Shown here piece after piece: positions 1 to 7,330 of a stretch of DNA of 33,618 nucleotides. Both the position numbers and the translations under genes were made by a program. The stretch comes from an uncultured Pelagibacteraceae bacterium (GTDB taxonomy: Bacteria; Pseudomonadota; Alphaproteobacteria; Pelagibacterales; Pelagibacteraceae). The DNA is taken from the NCBI GenBank assembly GCA_902573385.1, contig CACGJS010000006.1, positions 1 to 33,618 on the forward strand, written 5' to 3'. Numbering within the stretch: position 1 is the first letter of the stretch; the number at the start of each line of letters is the position of its first letter. Under the pieces are notes generated by a model. That model had not been told where the DNA came from. It saw only the letters and a list, made by a program, of their open reading frames with translations, and did no database searches.

Positions 1-95
1 GAGGAAAGTCAGTAGCAAAAATTTCAAATATAAGAGATAATTATTTACTAGATTTACTTTTAATGAGAAAAAAATACGAAAAAAAATTAAGGTAA
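1..95 (+). CDS. C-terminal end of an unidentified protein (partial)
   Basis: The third forward frame is open from the window edge and ends at a TAA three bases before the next ATG. About 30 residues are visible, ending in a lysine/arginine-rich tail (MRKKYEKKLR). No motif is recognisable, so no function is proposed. The 3-base gap to the GFA-family gene suggests co-transcription. The rest of the gene lies outside the window. Confidence 0.5.
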   Translation, partial: GKSVAKISNIRDNYLLDLLLMRKKYEKKLR

Positions 96-98
96 AAA

Positions 99-494
99 AT
101 GATCAAACATAAAGGTGGATGTATTTGTGGCGAAGTTAAATTTACTGTTAATCTAGATGAAAAACCTAGAGTTTTTAATTGTCATTGTATTCATTGTAGA
201 AAAAAAGTTGGTGGAATGATTACTATAATTGATTTGAGGGAAGGCGCCATTGACATTGATAAAAGCAAATTAGGAATTTATGAACATACAGGTGGTAGTG
301 GAAAAATAATTAAAAAGCATTACTGTAAAAAATGCACAGCACCAGTCTTAACTTATGTTGCTAAATGGGATAAATTCTATTTATATGCTGGAATGTTAGA
401 TGACATCAGCATACTCAAAACTGCTAATAATATATGGTATGAAGACTCACACTTTCCATTCATGGAAATTAATGAAAGTAAAATCAAAGTATAG
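99..494 (+). CDS. GFA/CENP-V (Mss4-like fold) zinc-binding protein
   Basis: A 131-residue protein of the glutathione-dependent formaldehyde-activating (GFA) family. Zinc-binding cysteines are visible in the expected order: GGCICGEV (C8, C10), CHCIHC (C28, C30, C33) and HYCKKC (C76, C79). These are the two zinc sites of the Mss4-like fold. Length is normal for the family. The founding member was described as speeding the condensation of formaldehyde with glutathione, but most members have no proven reaction, so a role in one-carbon detoxification is only a guess. The gene begins 3 bases after an upstream reading frame, so it is probably the second gene of a transcript that starts outside the window. 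Confidence 0.85.
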   Translation: MIKHKGGCICGEVKFTVNLDEKPRVFNCHCIHCRKKVGGMITIIDLREGAIDIDKSKLGIYEHTGGSGKIIKKHYCKKCTAPVLTYVAKWDKFYLYAGMLDDISILKTANNIWYEDSHFPFMEINESKIKV

Positions 495-537
495 ATTGTT
501 TTAAAATTAATGTGGCAACTTGTTACACTTAGCAAAG

Positions 538-567
538 TTGATTAATTTTTTTTACCGATTATATAAT
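538..567 (+). promoter_or_regulatory. Candidate sigma70-type promoter for the pseudoazurin gene
   Basis: TTGATT (538-543) and a perfect TATAAT (562-567) are separated by 18 bases. They lie about 65 bases before the preferred ATG of the cupredoxin gene. The assignment rests on sequence match only. A+T-rich DNA produces TATAAT by chance, but the paired -35 at proper spacing raises its value. Confidence 0.4.
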
Positions 568-633
568 TTAAAATAATCTCTTATTACAGATTATTAATTT
601 ATTAACCAATATGTGCAGAAAGTTAAATTAAGC

Positions 634-1083
634 ATGACAAATATAATAAGAAAAATAGCTATTTTATTTACAACTTTTTTTTCAATAACTTTTTTAACCT
701 CTAATTCTTTTGCTGCTGATGCAACTGTAGAAATGTTAAATAAACAAGGAAAAGAAAGTATGGTTTTTTCAAAAAAAATTGTGAGAATAAATGTTGGAGA
801 AAAAGTTTTTTGGAAAGCAACTACTAAAGGCCACAACGTAGAGTTTATAAAAGGTGGAGTTCCTGAAGGAGTAGAAAAATTTAAATCTAAGTTTAATAAA
901 GATGTAGAATTTAAATTTGATATTCCTGGAATTTATGCTTATTGGTGTACACCACATAAGAGCATGGGTATGATTGGTTTTGTAGTTGTAGGTGAAAATA
1001 AATCAAACTTAGATGCAATAAAATCAATTAGATTTTCAGGTAAATCTAAAAAGATTGCTCCAGATTTAATTAATTCATTGTAA
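634..1083 (+). CDS. Pseudoazurin-like periplasmic blue copper protein
   Basis: A type-1 copper protein (cupredoxin), expected to shuttle single electrons in the periplasm. From the ATG at 634 the protein is 149 residues. It starts with a signal peptide (basic start, hydrophobic stretch, cleavage near SFAA-DA). The copper ligands follow the pseudoazurin pattern: His in KGHNVEF, then Cys, His and Met in WCTPHKSMGM, with C-x2-H-x4-M spacing. The ORF track uses a GTG at 613, which adds seven residues before the signal peptide and is less likely. Classical partners (nitrite or nitrous oxide reductase) are absent from the window, so the partner is unknown; a cytochrome oxidase or another periplasmic enzyme is possible. 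It is convergent with the SDR gene. Confidence 0.85.
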   Translation: MTNIIRKIAILFTTFFSITFLTSNSFAADATVEMLNKQGKESMVFSKKIVRINVGEKVFWKATTKGHNVEFIKGGVPEGVEKFKSKFNKDVEFKFDIPGIYAYWCTPHKSMGMIGFVVVGENKSNLDAIKSIRFSGKSKKIAPDLINSL

Positions 1084-1115
1084 GATAATTTTTCTGAATG
1101 GCCGCTCTTAGAAAT

Positions 1116-1904
1116 TTAATCATTTCGTTCTGTGTGGCCATCAACAGATATTACTTGTCCAGATACTTTACTCGAATCATCTGAAATTAGAAAAGAGCAC
1201 ATCTTTCCAATATCTTCTTCCAAGATCCATTTCTTCATTGAACTCATTGAAACAAAATCTTTTTCAATAATTTTTTTTGAGATTTTAGTAAATTTTGCTT
1301 TATCACTTATAACTCTTTTCATCCTATCTCCCATAATTGTACCAGGGCAGACTGCGTTAACTCGTATATTAAATTTTCCAAGTTCCATTGCTAAAGTTTT
1401 TGTAACTCCAATGATTGCCCATTTACTTGCTGCATATGGAGAGCGCAATGGGAAACCAAATATTCCTGCTGTTGATGAGATATTAACTATTGAACCATTT
1501 TTAGATTTTTTAAGTAGAGGAATAACTTTTTTTGTAAAATAAAAGTGACTATTAACATCTACATGTAAAGTATTTTCCCACTCTTTCGATTTTAACTTTT
1601 CAAGTGATCCTGTAGGACCAGCTATTCCAACATTATTAATTAAAGCATCAATTTTTTTTGTTTTCTTTTTAATTTTCTCAAAAAAATTAGAGACCTGATA
1701 TTCATTAGAAGCATCGCAAAGATAAGCGAATAATCTTTTATTTTTTAATGGGTGCTTTTTAAATTTAGTAAGAGATTTACTATTTATATCACAAAGATAA
1801 ACATAGGCTCCTCTAGCAAGACACACTTTTGCTGTTGCCAAACCAATTCCTGATGCTCCTGCTGAAATTATTATTTTTTTATTCTTTAAAGATTGGTTAG
1901 CCAT
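1116..1904 (-). CDS. SDR-family NAD(P)-dependent dehydrogenase
   Basis: A classical short-chain dehydrogenase/reductase of 262 residues. It has the Rossmann glycine motif AGASGIG (about 15-21), an Asp near 39 that favours NAD, NNVG at 90-93 (usually NNAG), and catalytic Ser 143/144, Tyr157 and Lys161 (YAASK). The PG turn (NAVCPGTI) follows. The substrate cannot be read from sequence; annotations such as 3-oxoacyl-ACP reductase are generic for this family. It starts 3 bases after the proV stop codon on the same strand, so it is the last gene of the betaine transporter operon. This suggests it acts on the imported solute or a product of it, such as a hydroxy-substituted betaine or carnitine-like alcohol; that link is inference. 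Confidence 0.85.
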   Translation of the reverse strand: MANQSLKNKKIIISAGASGIGLATAKVCLARGAYVYLCDINSKSLTKFKKHPLKNKRLFAYLCDASNEYQVSNFFEKIKKKTKKIDALINNVGIAGPTGSLEKLKSKEWENTLHVDVNSHFYFTKKVIPLLKKSKNGSIVNISSTAGIFGFPLRSPYAASKWAIIGVTKTLAMELGKFNIRVNAVCPGTIMGDRMKRVISDKAKFTKISKKIIEKDFVSMSSMKKWILEEDIGKMCSFLISDDSSKVSGQVISVDGHTERND

Positions 1905-1907
1905 TAA

Positions 1908-2933
1908 CTATGACTTTGTTAAAGATGATTGAAGCTCTTTATTAGTTATATATCCTTTAATATTTCCACTCTTATCAACTACTTCACAGTTAGCATTTGT
2001 ACATACTATTTGAGGTAAAAATTCTTCAATAAATTGATCTTCATAAACTTTAATTAAATTTGATTTATCAATACCATTTACTTCATTTGCTTTTTTCATA
2101 ATGATTTTTGCTTTTATAACTTTTGCTCTATTAACATCTTTAACAAAAGCTTTTACATAATCATCAGCTGGTTTCATGATAATATCAACTGGAGTTCCAA
2201 CCTGTACTAATTTTCCAGCATTTAATATTCCAATATGATCTCCAAGTCTTAAAGACTCATCTAAATCATGAGTAATAAATACGATTGTTTTTTTTAATTC
2301 TGATTGAAGATCAATTAATTGTTTTTGCATATCACTTCTAATTAAAGGATCTAAAGCACTAAATGCTTCATCCATTAACATGATGTCAGAATTTGTAGCT
2401 AAGGCTCTTGCTAAACCCACACGCTGTTGCATTCCACCAGATAGTTGATTTGGAAATTGATTTTCAAAACCATTAAGACCAACAGCTTCAATCTTTTCCA
2501 TAGCAATTTTATCTCTTTCACTTTCTGATTTACCTTGCATCTCCAAACCATAACCTACATTCTGCATAACTGTTTTATGAGGAAACAAACCAAATCTTTG
2601 AAAAACCATACTCATTTTATGTCTCCTAAAATTTATTAATTGTTCCGGATTAAAGCTCATCACGTTATCACCATCTATAAGGATATCTCCTTCAGTTGGG
2701 TCAATTAGTCTATTTAAATGTCTAATTAGAGTAGATTTTCCAGAACCAGACAAACCCATACAAACAAATGTTTCACCCTCTTCAATTTTTAAAGAAACAT
2801 TATCTAAACCGACAGTGTGACCTGTTTGTTCTAGAACTTCATCTTTAGTTGCTCCATCTCTGACCATTTGCATTACAGAACCTGGCTTATTACCAAAAAT
2901 TTTATAAATGTTATTTATTTCTATTTTAGACAT
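1908..2933 (-). CDS. proV: Glycine betaine/proline-type ABC transporter ATPase (ProV)
   Basis: Cytoplasmic ATPase of an osmolyte importer, 341 residues. Walker A is GLSGSGKS (about 60-67), the Q-loop is in FQRFGLFPH, the ABC signature is LSGGMQQR (164-171), Walker B is IMLMDEA (184-190) and the H-loop His is near 222. The roughly 40-residue N-terminal stretch before the Walker region (VRDGATKDEV) is typical of ProV/OpuAA. After about residue 260 there is room for only one short CBS-like segment, whereas ProV/OpuAA proteins of around 400 residues carry two CBS modules; the ionic-strength sensor may therefore be reduced. The stop codon of proW and the start of proV share one base (TAATG), which indicates translational coupling. 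Confidence 0.93.
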   Translation of the reverse strand: MSKIEINNIYKIFGNKPGSVMQMVRDGATKDEVLEQTGHTVGLDNVSLKIEEGETFVCMGLSGSGKSTLIRHLNRLIDPTEGDILIDGDNVMSFNPEQLINFRRHKMSMVFQRFGLFPHKTVMQNVGYGLEMQGKSESERDKIAMEKIEAVGLNGFENQFPNQLSGGMQQRVGLARALATNSDIMLMDEAFSALDPLIRSDMQKQLIDLQSELKKTIVFITHDLDESLRLGDHIGILNAGKLVQVGTPVDIIMKPADDYVKAFVKDVNRAKVIKAKIIMKKANEVNGIDKSNLIKVYEDQFIEEFLPQIVCTNANCEVVDKSGNIKGYITNKELQSSLTKS

Positions 2934-3958
2934 TATTTTTTTTCTTTTTTTGCAGGGGCGCTTCTTTCTTGAAGTGTTTCTCCATAAGATTGAGTTATTC
3001 TATCTAATACAATTGCCAATAATACAATTGCAATTCCTGCTTCAGCAGCTCTACCTACATTTAATTGTTGAAGACCTAAAAGAACTTCATCTCCAAGACC
3101 TCTTGTTCCAATCATTGATGCTATTACCACCATTGATAAAGCCATCATTGTACATTGGTTGATTCCTTGCATGATATTAGGAAGTGCTAAAGGAATTTGA
3201 ACTCCCCATAATTTTTGTTTTTTACTTGCTCCAAAAGCATCAGCAGCTTCAATAACTTCAGTGTCAACTAACCTGATACCTAGATCAGTCAATCTAACTA
3301 AGGGTGGTACAGCATAAATAAAAGTGGCAATAATGGCCGGCACTGCTCCTAAACCAAAAAGCATTATACCAGGAATCAGATATACAAATGCAGGGATAGT
3401 TTGCATTAAATCTAGTATCGGAAGAATTTTATTTCTTATTCTTTCTGCCCTGGACATCAAAATTCCAATTGGAAGACCAAAAATCAGACATAAAAAAATA
3501 CTAATTACCATTATAGCAGTTGTTTCAATTGCTTTTTGCCAAAATATTGGATGTAAAAAACCAATAAAGAAAGTACAAACCCCAACAAAAACAGTTGTGC
3601 CTATTTTTCTTCCACTAGCAAAATAAGCTATTACAACAACACCTAAAACTACAGCGGGCCAAGGAGCCTGAATTAAAAAATTTTTTAACGAAATTAATAA
3701 AAAAAGTAAAAAATTATTTATAGCTTCAAAAATATAACCATAGTTTTCATTAAGATTTTTAAAACCAATATTAATCCACTTCATCAAAGGAAGGTCTAAC
3801 CATTTTGGCCATTTTTGAAGCCAAGAGAAGTCATTAAGTAGTTCACCAACGTTATCAGGTTTTCTTTTAGATGAGCTATAACTAATTATCAATAACCAGA
3901 TAAAAGTTATTAAAAGACCAATGTTAAAAAATAGTTTTTTATCTTTTTTTATATTCAT
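2933..3958 (-). CDS. proW: Glycine betaine/proline-type ABC transporter permease (ProW)
   Basis: Inner-membrane permease of the importer, 341 residues. The N-terminal part has a first hydrophobic helix (IGLLITFIWLLII) and a long hydrophilic stretch. The transmembrane bundle follows from about residue 85. The ATPase-contact EAA loop is visible as AADAFGASKKQKLWGVQIPLALP. Length and layout fit ProW/OpuAB. It is the second gene of proX-proW-proV-SDR on the minus strand. The gap to proX is 72 bases and holds a strong hairpin, so proW probably depends on read-through from proX. It overlaps proV by one base. Confidence 0.93.
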   Translation of the reverse strand: MNIKKDKKLFFNIGLLITFIWLLIISYSSSKRKPDNVGELLNDFSWLQKWPKWLDLPLMKWINIGFKNLNENYGYIFEAINNFLLFLLISLKNFLIQAPWPAVVLGVVVIAYFASGRKIGTTVFVGVCTFFIGFLHPIFWQKAIETTAIMVISIFLCLIFGLPIGILMSRAERIRNKILPILDLMQTIPAFVYLIPGIMLFGLGAVPAIIATFIYAVPPLVRLTDLGIRLVDTEVIEAADAFGASKKQKLWGVQIPLALPNIMQGINQCTMMALSMVVIASMIGTRGLGDEVLLGLQQLNVGRAAEAGIAIVLLAIVLDRITQSYGETLQERSAPAKKEKK

Positions 3959-3982
3959 CTAATTATAATTGAAATTTTTAAA

Positions 3983-4006
3983 GAAAGAGCCCCGAAGGGC
4001 TCTTTC
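3983..4006 (-). terminator. Intercistronic hairpin with cUUCGg loop between proX and proW
   Basis: Read on the minus strand this is GAAAGAGCCC-TTCG-GGGCTCTTTC: ten uninterrupted base pairs closed by a C-UUCG-G tetraloop, one of the most stable RNA loops known. It lies 25 bases past the proX stop. The downstream tract is TTTAAAAATTTC, with only three uridines directly after the stem, so termination is probably partial. Alternatively it acts as a 3' stabiliser of the proX message. Either role would give more binding protein than permease. Confidence 0.8.
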
Positions 4007-4030
4007 GAAATATTTGTTTAATTTATTGGA

Positions 4031-5050
4031 TTATAAAGCAGCGCTAACTTTTTTAGCGACATCTGCAGGCACCCAACTTTTCCACATGCTTTCAGTTTTT
4101 AAAAACTCTTTAGCAGTTAATTCCATATCACCATCTGACTCATCTTCGTAGAAGGCTAACATTTTATTAACTGTAGCAGTAGGAACTGTATATTTTTCTA
4201 AAAATGCTGTTTCTTTTGGATGAGCTTTTGCCCAATCAGTTAAAACAGATTTTGTTAGAGCCATATCTCTATATTCACACGCACAGCTTTTTTTGTATGC
4301 ATCTGGTCCATTTGCTTTAATATCTTCAACAACAACAGACATTTTATTCCAACAGTCTGAATCAAACTTAGGTTCAGTAAGTCTAACAAGATCAACTTTT
4401 CCCATTAAGCCTGTAGGTGCCCAGTAGTATGTAAAAATAGGTTTTTTCTTAGCGAAAGCGCCGGCTATTGCAGCATCTAAAGCTCCACCCGAACCTGGAT
4501 CAAAATTTGTATAGAATTTGTCTAAACCATACTCTTTTTGTTTTACTAAGTTCACAGTGTAACAAGTCCAACCTGAAATACAGCTAGTCATTCTACCTTT
4601 TGAAGGATCTTCAGGATCTTTAAATAGTGCAGCTATTTTTGGATCTTTCATATCTTCAACAGATTTTAAATTGTACTTATCAGCAGTAGTTTTATCCACG
4701 TAGAAAGCTTGTTGAGAGTCTGGTGTGTTCACACCAATATTTTTGATAGTACCAGCTTTTTCATGTGGCTCGTAGTTAGCAATAATATTGTCGTACCAAA
4801 CTTCAGTAATTACATCTAATTGACCATCATAATGTGCAGCCATAATTGGTGTAGTACTTCCTTTTGTTACTTCAACTTGGCAACCATATCCTTTTTCAAG
4901 AATAAAAGTTGATATAGCAGTGTGAATATTAGCACTACTCCAGTCGAAATCTCCCAATCTTGCTTTACAAGCTGCATTTGCACTAGTTCCTACTAATGAC
5001 AATGTAGATATAAAGAAAGCCGAAAGTATTAATCTTTTTAAAAACTTCAT
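4031..5050 (-). CDS. proX: Glycine betaine-type ABC transporter substrate-binding protein (ProX/OpuAC family)
   Basis: Periplasmic binding protein of 339 residues. The signal peptide is clear: basic start, hydrophobic core, cleavage after SANA before ACKARLG. Aromatic residues that could build the cation-pi box for a quaternary ammonium are present in FDWSSANIH, VWYDN and YYWAPTG. Length and the C-terminal KEFLKTE...MWKSWV region fit the family. It is the first gene of the operon and has a good Shine-Dalgarno sequence. The substrate is probably glycine betaine, but SAR11 betaine transporters are known to be multifunctional, so related methylated compounds are also possible. Confidence 0.92.
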   Translation of the reverse strand: MKFLKRLILSAFFISTLSLVGTSANAACKARLGDFDWSSANIHTAISTFILEKGYGCQVEVTKGSTTPIMAAHYDGQLDVITEVWYDNIIANYEPHEKAGTIKNIGVNTPDSQQAFYVDKTTADKYNLKSVEDMKDPKIAALFKDPEDPSKGRMTSCISGWTCYTVNLVKQKEYGLDKFYTNFDPGSGGALDAAIAGAFAKKKPIFTYYWAPTGLMGKVDLVRLTEPKFDSDCWNKMSVVVEDIKANGPDAYKKSCACEYRDMALTKSVLTDWAKAHPKETAFLEKYTVPTATVNKMLAFYEDESDGDMELTAKEFLKTESMWKSWVPADVAKKVSAAL

Positions 5051-5055
5051 ATGAT

Positions 5056-5062
5056 CTCCCTT
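5056..5062 (-). promoter_or_regulatory. Strong ribosome binding site of proX
   Basis: On the minus strand AAGGGAG stands five bases before the ATG at 5050. It is stronger than most translation starts in this window and supports high expression of the binding protein. Confidence 0.7.
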
Positions 5063-5179
5063 AAGTTAAGTTTTAATCCCGATAGTTAATAATGTATGAG
5101 TTAAAAATACAAGTTACTTTTTCATTAATACAACTATAAAGTGCATTGAAAAGACAATAAAACTAAATAAATATTAGAA

Positions 5180-6304
5180 ATGTTAACTATTAAAAAAGTA
5201 GAAAAAGATAAATTAAATCTTAATATTGAATGGAGCGATGGAGAAAAAAGTAATTTTAATTATTTTTGGTTAAGAGATAATTGTCCTACAGCCCACGATA
5301 AGGACTCCAATCATAGAATGTACAATATTCTTGAAGCATCAAAAGATTTAACAGCTAAAGAATCCATAATAAATGAAGAAGGTAAATTGGTAGTGAAATG
5401 GAGTGAAGGGAATCATACAAGTTATTATGATCCAAAATGGCTTAGAGAAAATTGTTATACATTAAAAAATAAACAAAAATTTATTTCACCTTATGAGCTT
5501 TGGGATAGTTCTCTACAAAGTAATTTAAAATCAATTGAAATTGAACATGATGAGATTGTTAATTCAGAAGAGGGATTAATTAATTGGTTAGAATTATTGC
5601 ATCATAAAGGAATAGCAATAGTAAAAAATGCTCCAATCGAAAAAAATTCAGGTTTTAAAGTTTTAAATAGAATTAGTCATACAAGAGAGACTTTTTTTAA
5701 AACTCCATTCGAAGTAATTAATATTCCAAAACCAAATAATTCCGCATATACAGCTCATGCTTTGAGAAATCACATGGATTTACCTTGGTTTGAAAATCCA
5801 CCAGGATATCAATTTTTACATTGTTTGGTAAATTCTGCAAAAGGAGGAAACTCTTCAGCAGTAGATGCCTTTGCAGTTGCAAATTATTTAAGAAAAAATG
5901 AAAAAGATGTTTTTGATACTTTGGTTGATACTCCATTAAAGTTTAGAGACAAAGATTATACTCAAGAAGCTATTAGAAGCTTTTATGGACCTGCGATTTC
6001 ATTAACAAAGGATGGTGATTTTAATGACATTAGATATAGTATTGCAACATTAGACGCACTGGATTGTCATCCTGATAAGATGGATGCTATTTATAAAGCT
6101 CACCATCGATTTGGTAATCTTTTACACGACGAAAAATATCAAATTGAATTTAGATTAGAACCAGGTGATATATTTTCATTTAATAATAGAAGACTTTTAC
6201 ATGGTAGGACGGAATTTGATCCGAATTCAGGCCATAGACATTTACAGGGTTATTATATTGATAGAGATGAAATTATTGGAAGACTAAATTATTTGAAAAA
6301 ATAA
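5180..6304 (+). CDS. Gamma-butyrobetaine hydroxylase-like 2-oxoglutarate/Fe(II) dioxygenase
   Basis: A 374-residue protein with the two-part layout of gamma-butyrobetaine dioxygenase: an N-terminal GBBH-type domain (about 1-100, with FNYFWLRDNCP) and a C-terminal TauD-type jelly roll. The iron ligands are H198-M-D200 and H341 (LLHGRTEF), and the 2-oxoglutarate arginine is probably R353 (HRHLQGYY). In the N-terminal domain the usual cysteine cluster is reduced: C35 is followed by H39 and H45, so zinc binding is uncertain. Known family reactions are hydroxylation of gamma-butyrobetaine to carnitine and of trimethyllysine. It is divergent from proX, a betaine importer, which supports a methylated-ammonium substrate. 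It could equally be a trimethyllysine-type or unassigned paralogue. Confidence 0.85.
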   Translation: MLTIKKVEKDKLNLNIEWSDGEKSNFNYFWLRDNCPTAHDKDSNHRMYNILEASKDLTAKESIINEEGKLVVKWSEGNHTSYYDPKWLRENCYTLKNKQKFISPYELWDSSLQSNLKSIEIEHDEIVNSEEGLINWLELLHHKGIAIVKNAPIEKNSGFKVLNRISHTRETFFKTPFEVINIPKPNNSAYTAHALRNHMDLPWFENPPGYQFLHCLVNSAKGGNSSAVDAFAVANYLRKNEKDVFDTLVDTPLKFRDKDYTQEAIRSFYGPAISLTKDGDFNDIRYSIATLDALDCHPDKMDAIYKAHHRFGNLLHDEKYQIEFRLEPGDIFSFNNRRLLHGRTEFDPNSGHRHLQGYYIDRDEIIGRLNYLKK

Positions 6305-6306
6305 TT

Positions 6307-6948
6307 TTATAGATTCTCAAATATTAAATTATTGTTTTTATTATATTTATTAAATTCAGATTTTGATTTTATTGTGTAATAATACTTTTTAATTTTTAAA
6401 TTTTGAATACTTCTACTTTTTAAATAAGATTTATCTAATATTAAATAATTGATATTTTTATTATTTAATTTTTGAGTTATTTTTTTAATACTAGTTGGTG
6501 GCGAAAAAGACAATCCTATTTTTGTATTTTTTTTAATCTTTTGTAAATTGTAAATATTTTCATGCTTAAAGGAAATAAAGACACTTTTTGTAAACTTTGC
6601 TGTTTCCTTTAAAAGTTTTTTTAGAAGAGATTTTGAAAATTTTGGTTTAATTTCAATGAATAGTGGATACTTGTTTTTTGAGGAATTTAATAAGTCTTTT
6701 AGTAATGGAATTGGCTTATTAAATTTAGAGCTAATTTCATTAATCTTTGAATAATTAAGATTTTTTATACTTAGATTTTTTTTAAAAATTCTTTTTAAAG
6801 TAAAATCATGGAAACAAACAAATTCACTATCTTTAGTTGCATGGATGTCTGTTTCAATCCCATACCCTTTTTTAAAAGATTCTTTAAAAGATTTTAAAAG
6901 ATTTTCTTTAAATCTTTTATTTACAATTCCTCTATGGATTAAATGCAT
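6307..6948 (-). CDS. Glycerophosphodiester phosphodiesterase family protein
   Basis: A 213-residue GDPD-family protein (UgpQ-like), expected to cleave glycerophosphodiesters to glycerol-3-phosphate and an alcohol. The active-site pattern is seen at the N terminus: IHRG (H5, R6), E15-N16 matching the PEN position, E32-x-D34 and H47-D48. Further down, LFIEIKPK matches the conserved metal-binding Glu/Lys strand. There is no signal peptide, so it acts in the cytoplasm. It is somewhat shorter than the usual 240-250 residues. It is unusually lysine- and asparagine-rich, as expected for A+T-rich coding DNA. It is the last gene of a tight five-gene minus-strand run, one base after the VOC gene. Confidence 0.87.
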   Translation of the reverse strand: MHLIHRGIVNKRFKENLLKSFKESFKKGYGIETDIHATKDSEFVCFHDFTLKRIFKKNLSIKNLNYSKINEISSKFNKPIPLLKDLLNSSKNKYPLFIEIKPKFSKSLLKKLLKETAKFTKSVFISFKHENIYNLQKIKKNTKIGLSFSPPTSIKKITQKLNNKNINYLILDKSYLKSRSIQNLKIKKYYYTIKSKSEFNKYNKNNNLIFENL

Positions 6949-6949
6949 A

Positions 6950-7327
6950 TTAATTATTTAGTTTAGTAAATGTACAAATTTTATTTCCATCAAGGTCTCT
7001 AATATAACAATAATAATCACTTGATCTTACTCCTGGAGATCCTTCATCTTTTCCACCAATTTTAATTCCAAGATTATAAAACTTATCAACAATTTCTTTT
7101 GACTCTACTATAAATGAAATCTGTGTACCGTTTCCATAAGTTGCCATTAATTTGTTAGCTGGCTTTGTTATATAAAATTCTATATCTTTAGATTTTTGTT
7201 TTGACGAATATCCTGCATATTTTTCATTGGTTACAGTTCTTTTTAAATCTATCACTTCAAGTAAAATATCATAAAATTTAATAGCTTTATCCAGATCATT
7301 AGTTCCGACCATTACAAATCCAATCAT
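6950..7327 (-). CDS. VOC (glyoxalase/bleomycin-resistance fold) protein
   Basis: A single-domain vicinal oxygen chelate protein of 125 residues with two beta-alpha-beta-beta-beta modules. The first begins MIGFVMVGTNDLDKAIKFYD; the second ends DYYCYIRDLDGNKICTF, a common VOC C-terminal strand. The metal-ligand pattern is not that of glyoxalase I (no matching His in the first strand), so it is not called GloA. The function could be a lyase, a dioxygenase or a binding protein and cannot be decided. It sits 3 bases after the aldehyde dehydrogenase and 1 base before the GDPD gene. Confidence 0.8.
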   Translation of the reverse strand: MIGFVMVGTNDLDKAIKFYDILLEVIDLKRTVTNEKYAGYSSKQKSKDIEFYITKPANKLMATYGNGTQISFIVESKEIVDKFYNLGIKIGGKDEGSPGVRSSDYYCYIRDLDGNKICTFTKLNN

Positions 7328-7330
7328 AGA

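Noticed and set aside
613-633. GTG start for pseudoazurin
   Set aside because: It adds a polar stretch ahead of a normal signal peptide; ATG at 634 gives a typical exported protein.
594-836. Minus-strand ORF of 80 codons over the pseudoazurin start
   Set aside because: It is the antisense shadow of a clear cupredoxin gene and has no motif.
1132-1542. Plus-strand ORF of 136 codons inside the SDR gene
   Set aside because: The opposite strand encodes a full SDR with all catalytic residues; this frame is open only by chance.
2908-3626. Plus-strand ORFs opposite proV/proW
   Set aside because: Antisense shadows of the permease gene; the hydrophobic look comes from complementing transmembrane codons.
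5051-5179. Promoters between proX and the GBBH-like gene
   Set aside because: Several TATAAA- and TATAGT-like hexamers occur on both strands, but none has a convincing -35 at normal spacing, so none is listed as a feature.
6880-6912. Repeated TTAAAAGATT units in the GDPD gene
   Set aside because: They encode a lysine/phenylalanine-rich helix (LLKSFKESFKK) and arise from A+T-rich codons; not a separate repeat element.
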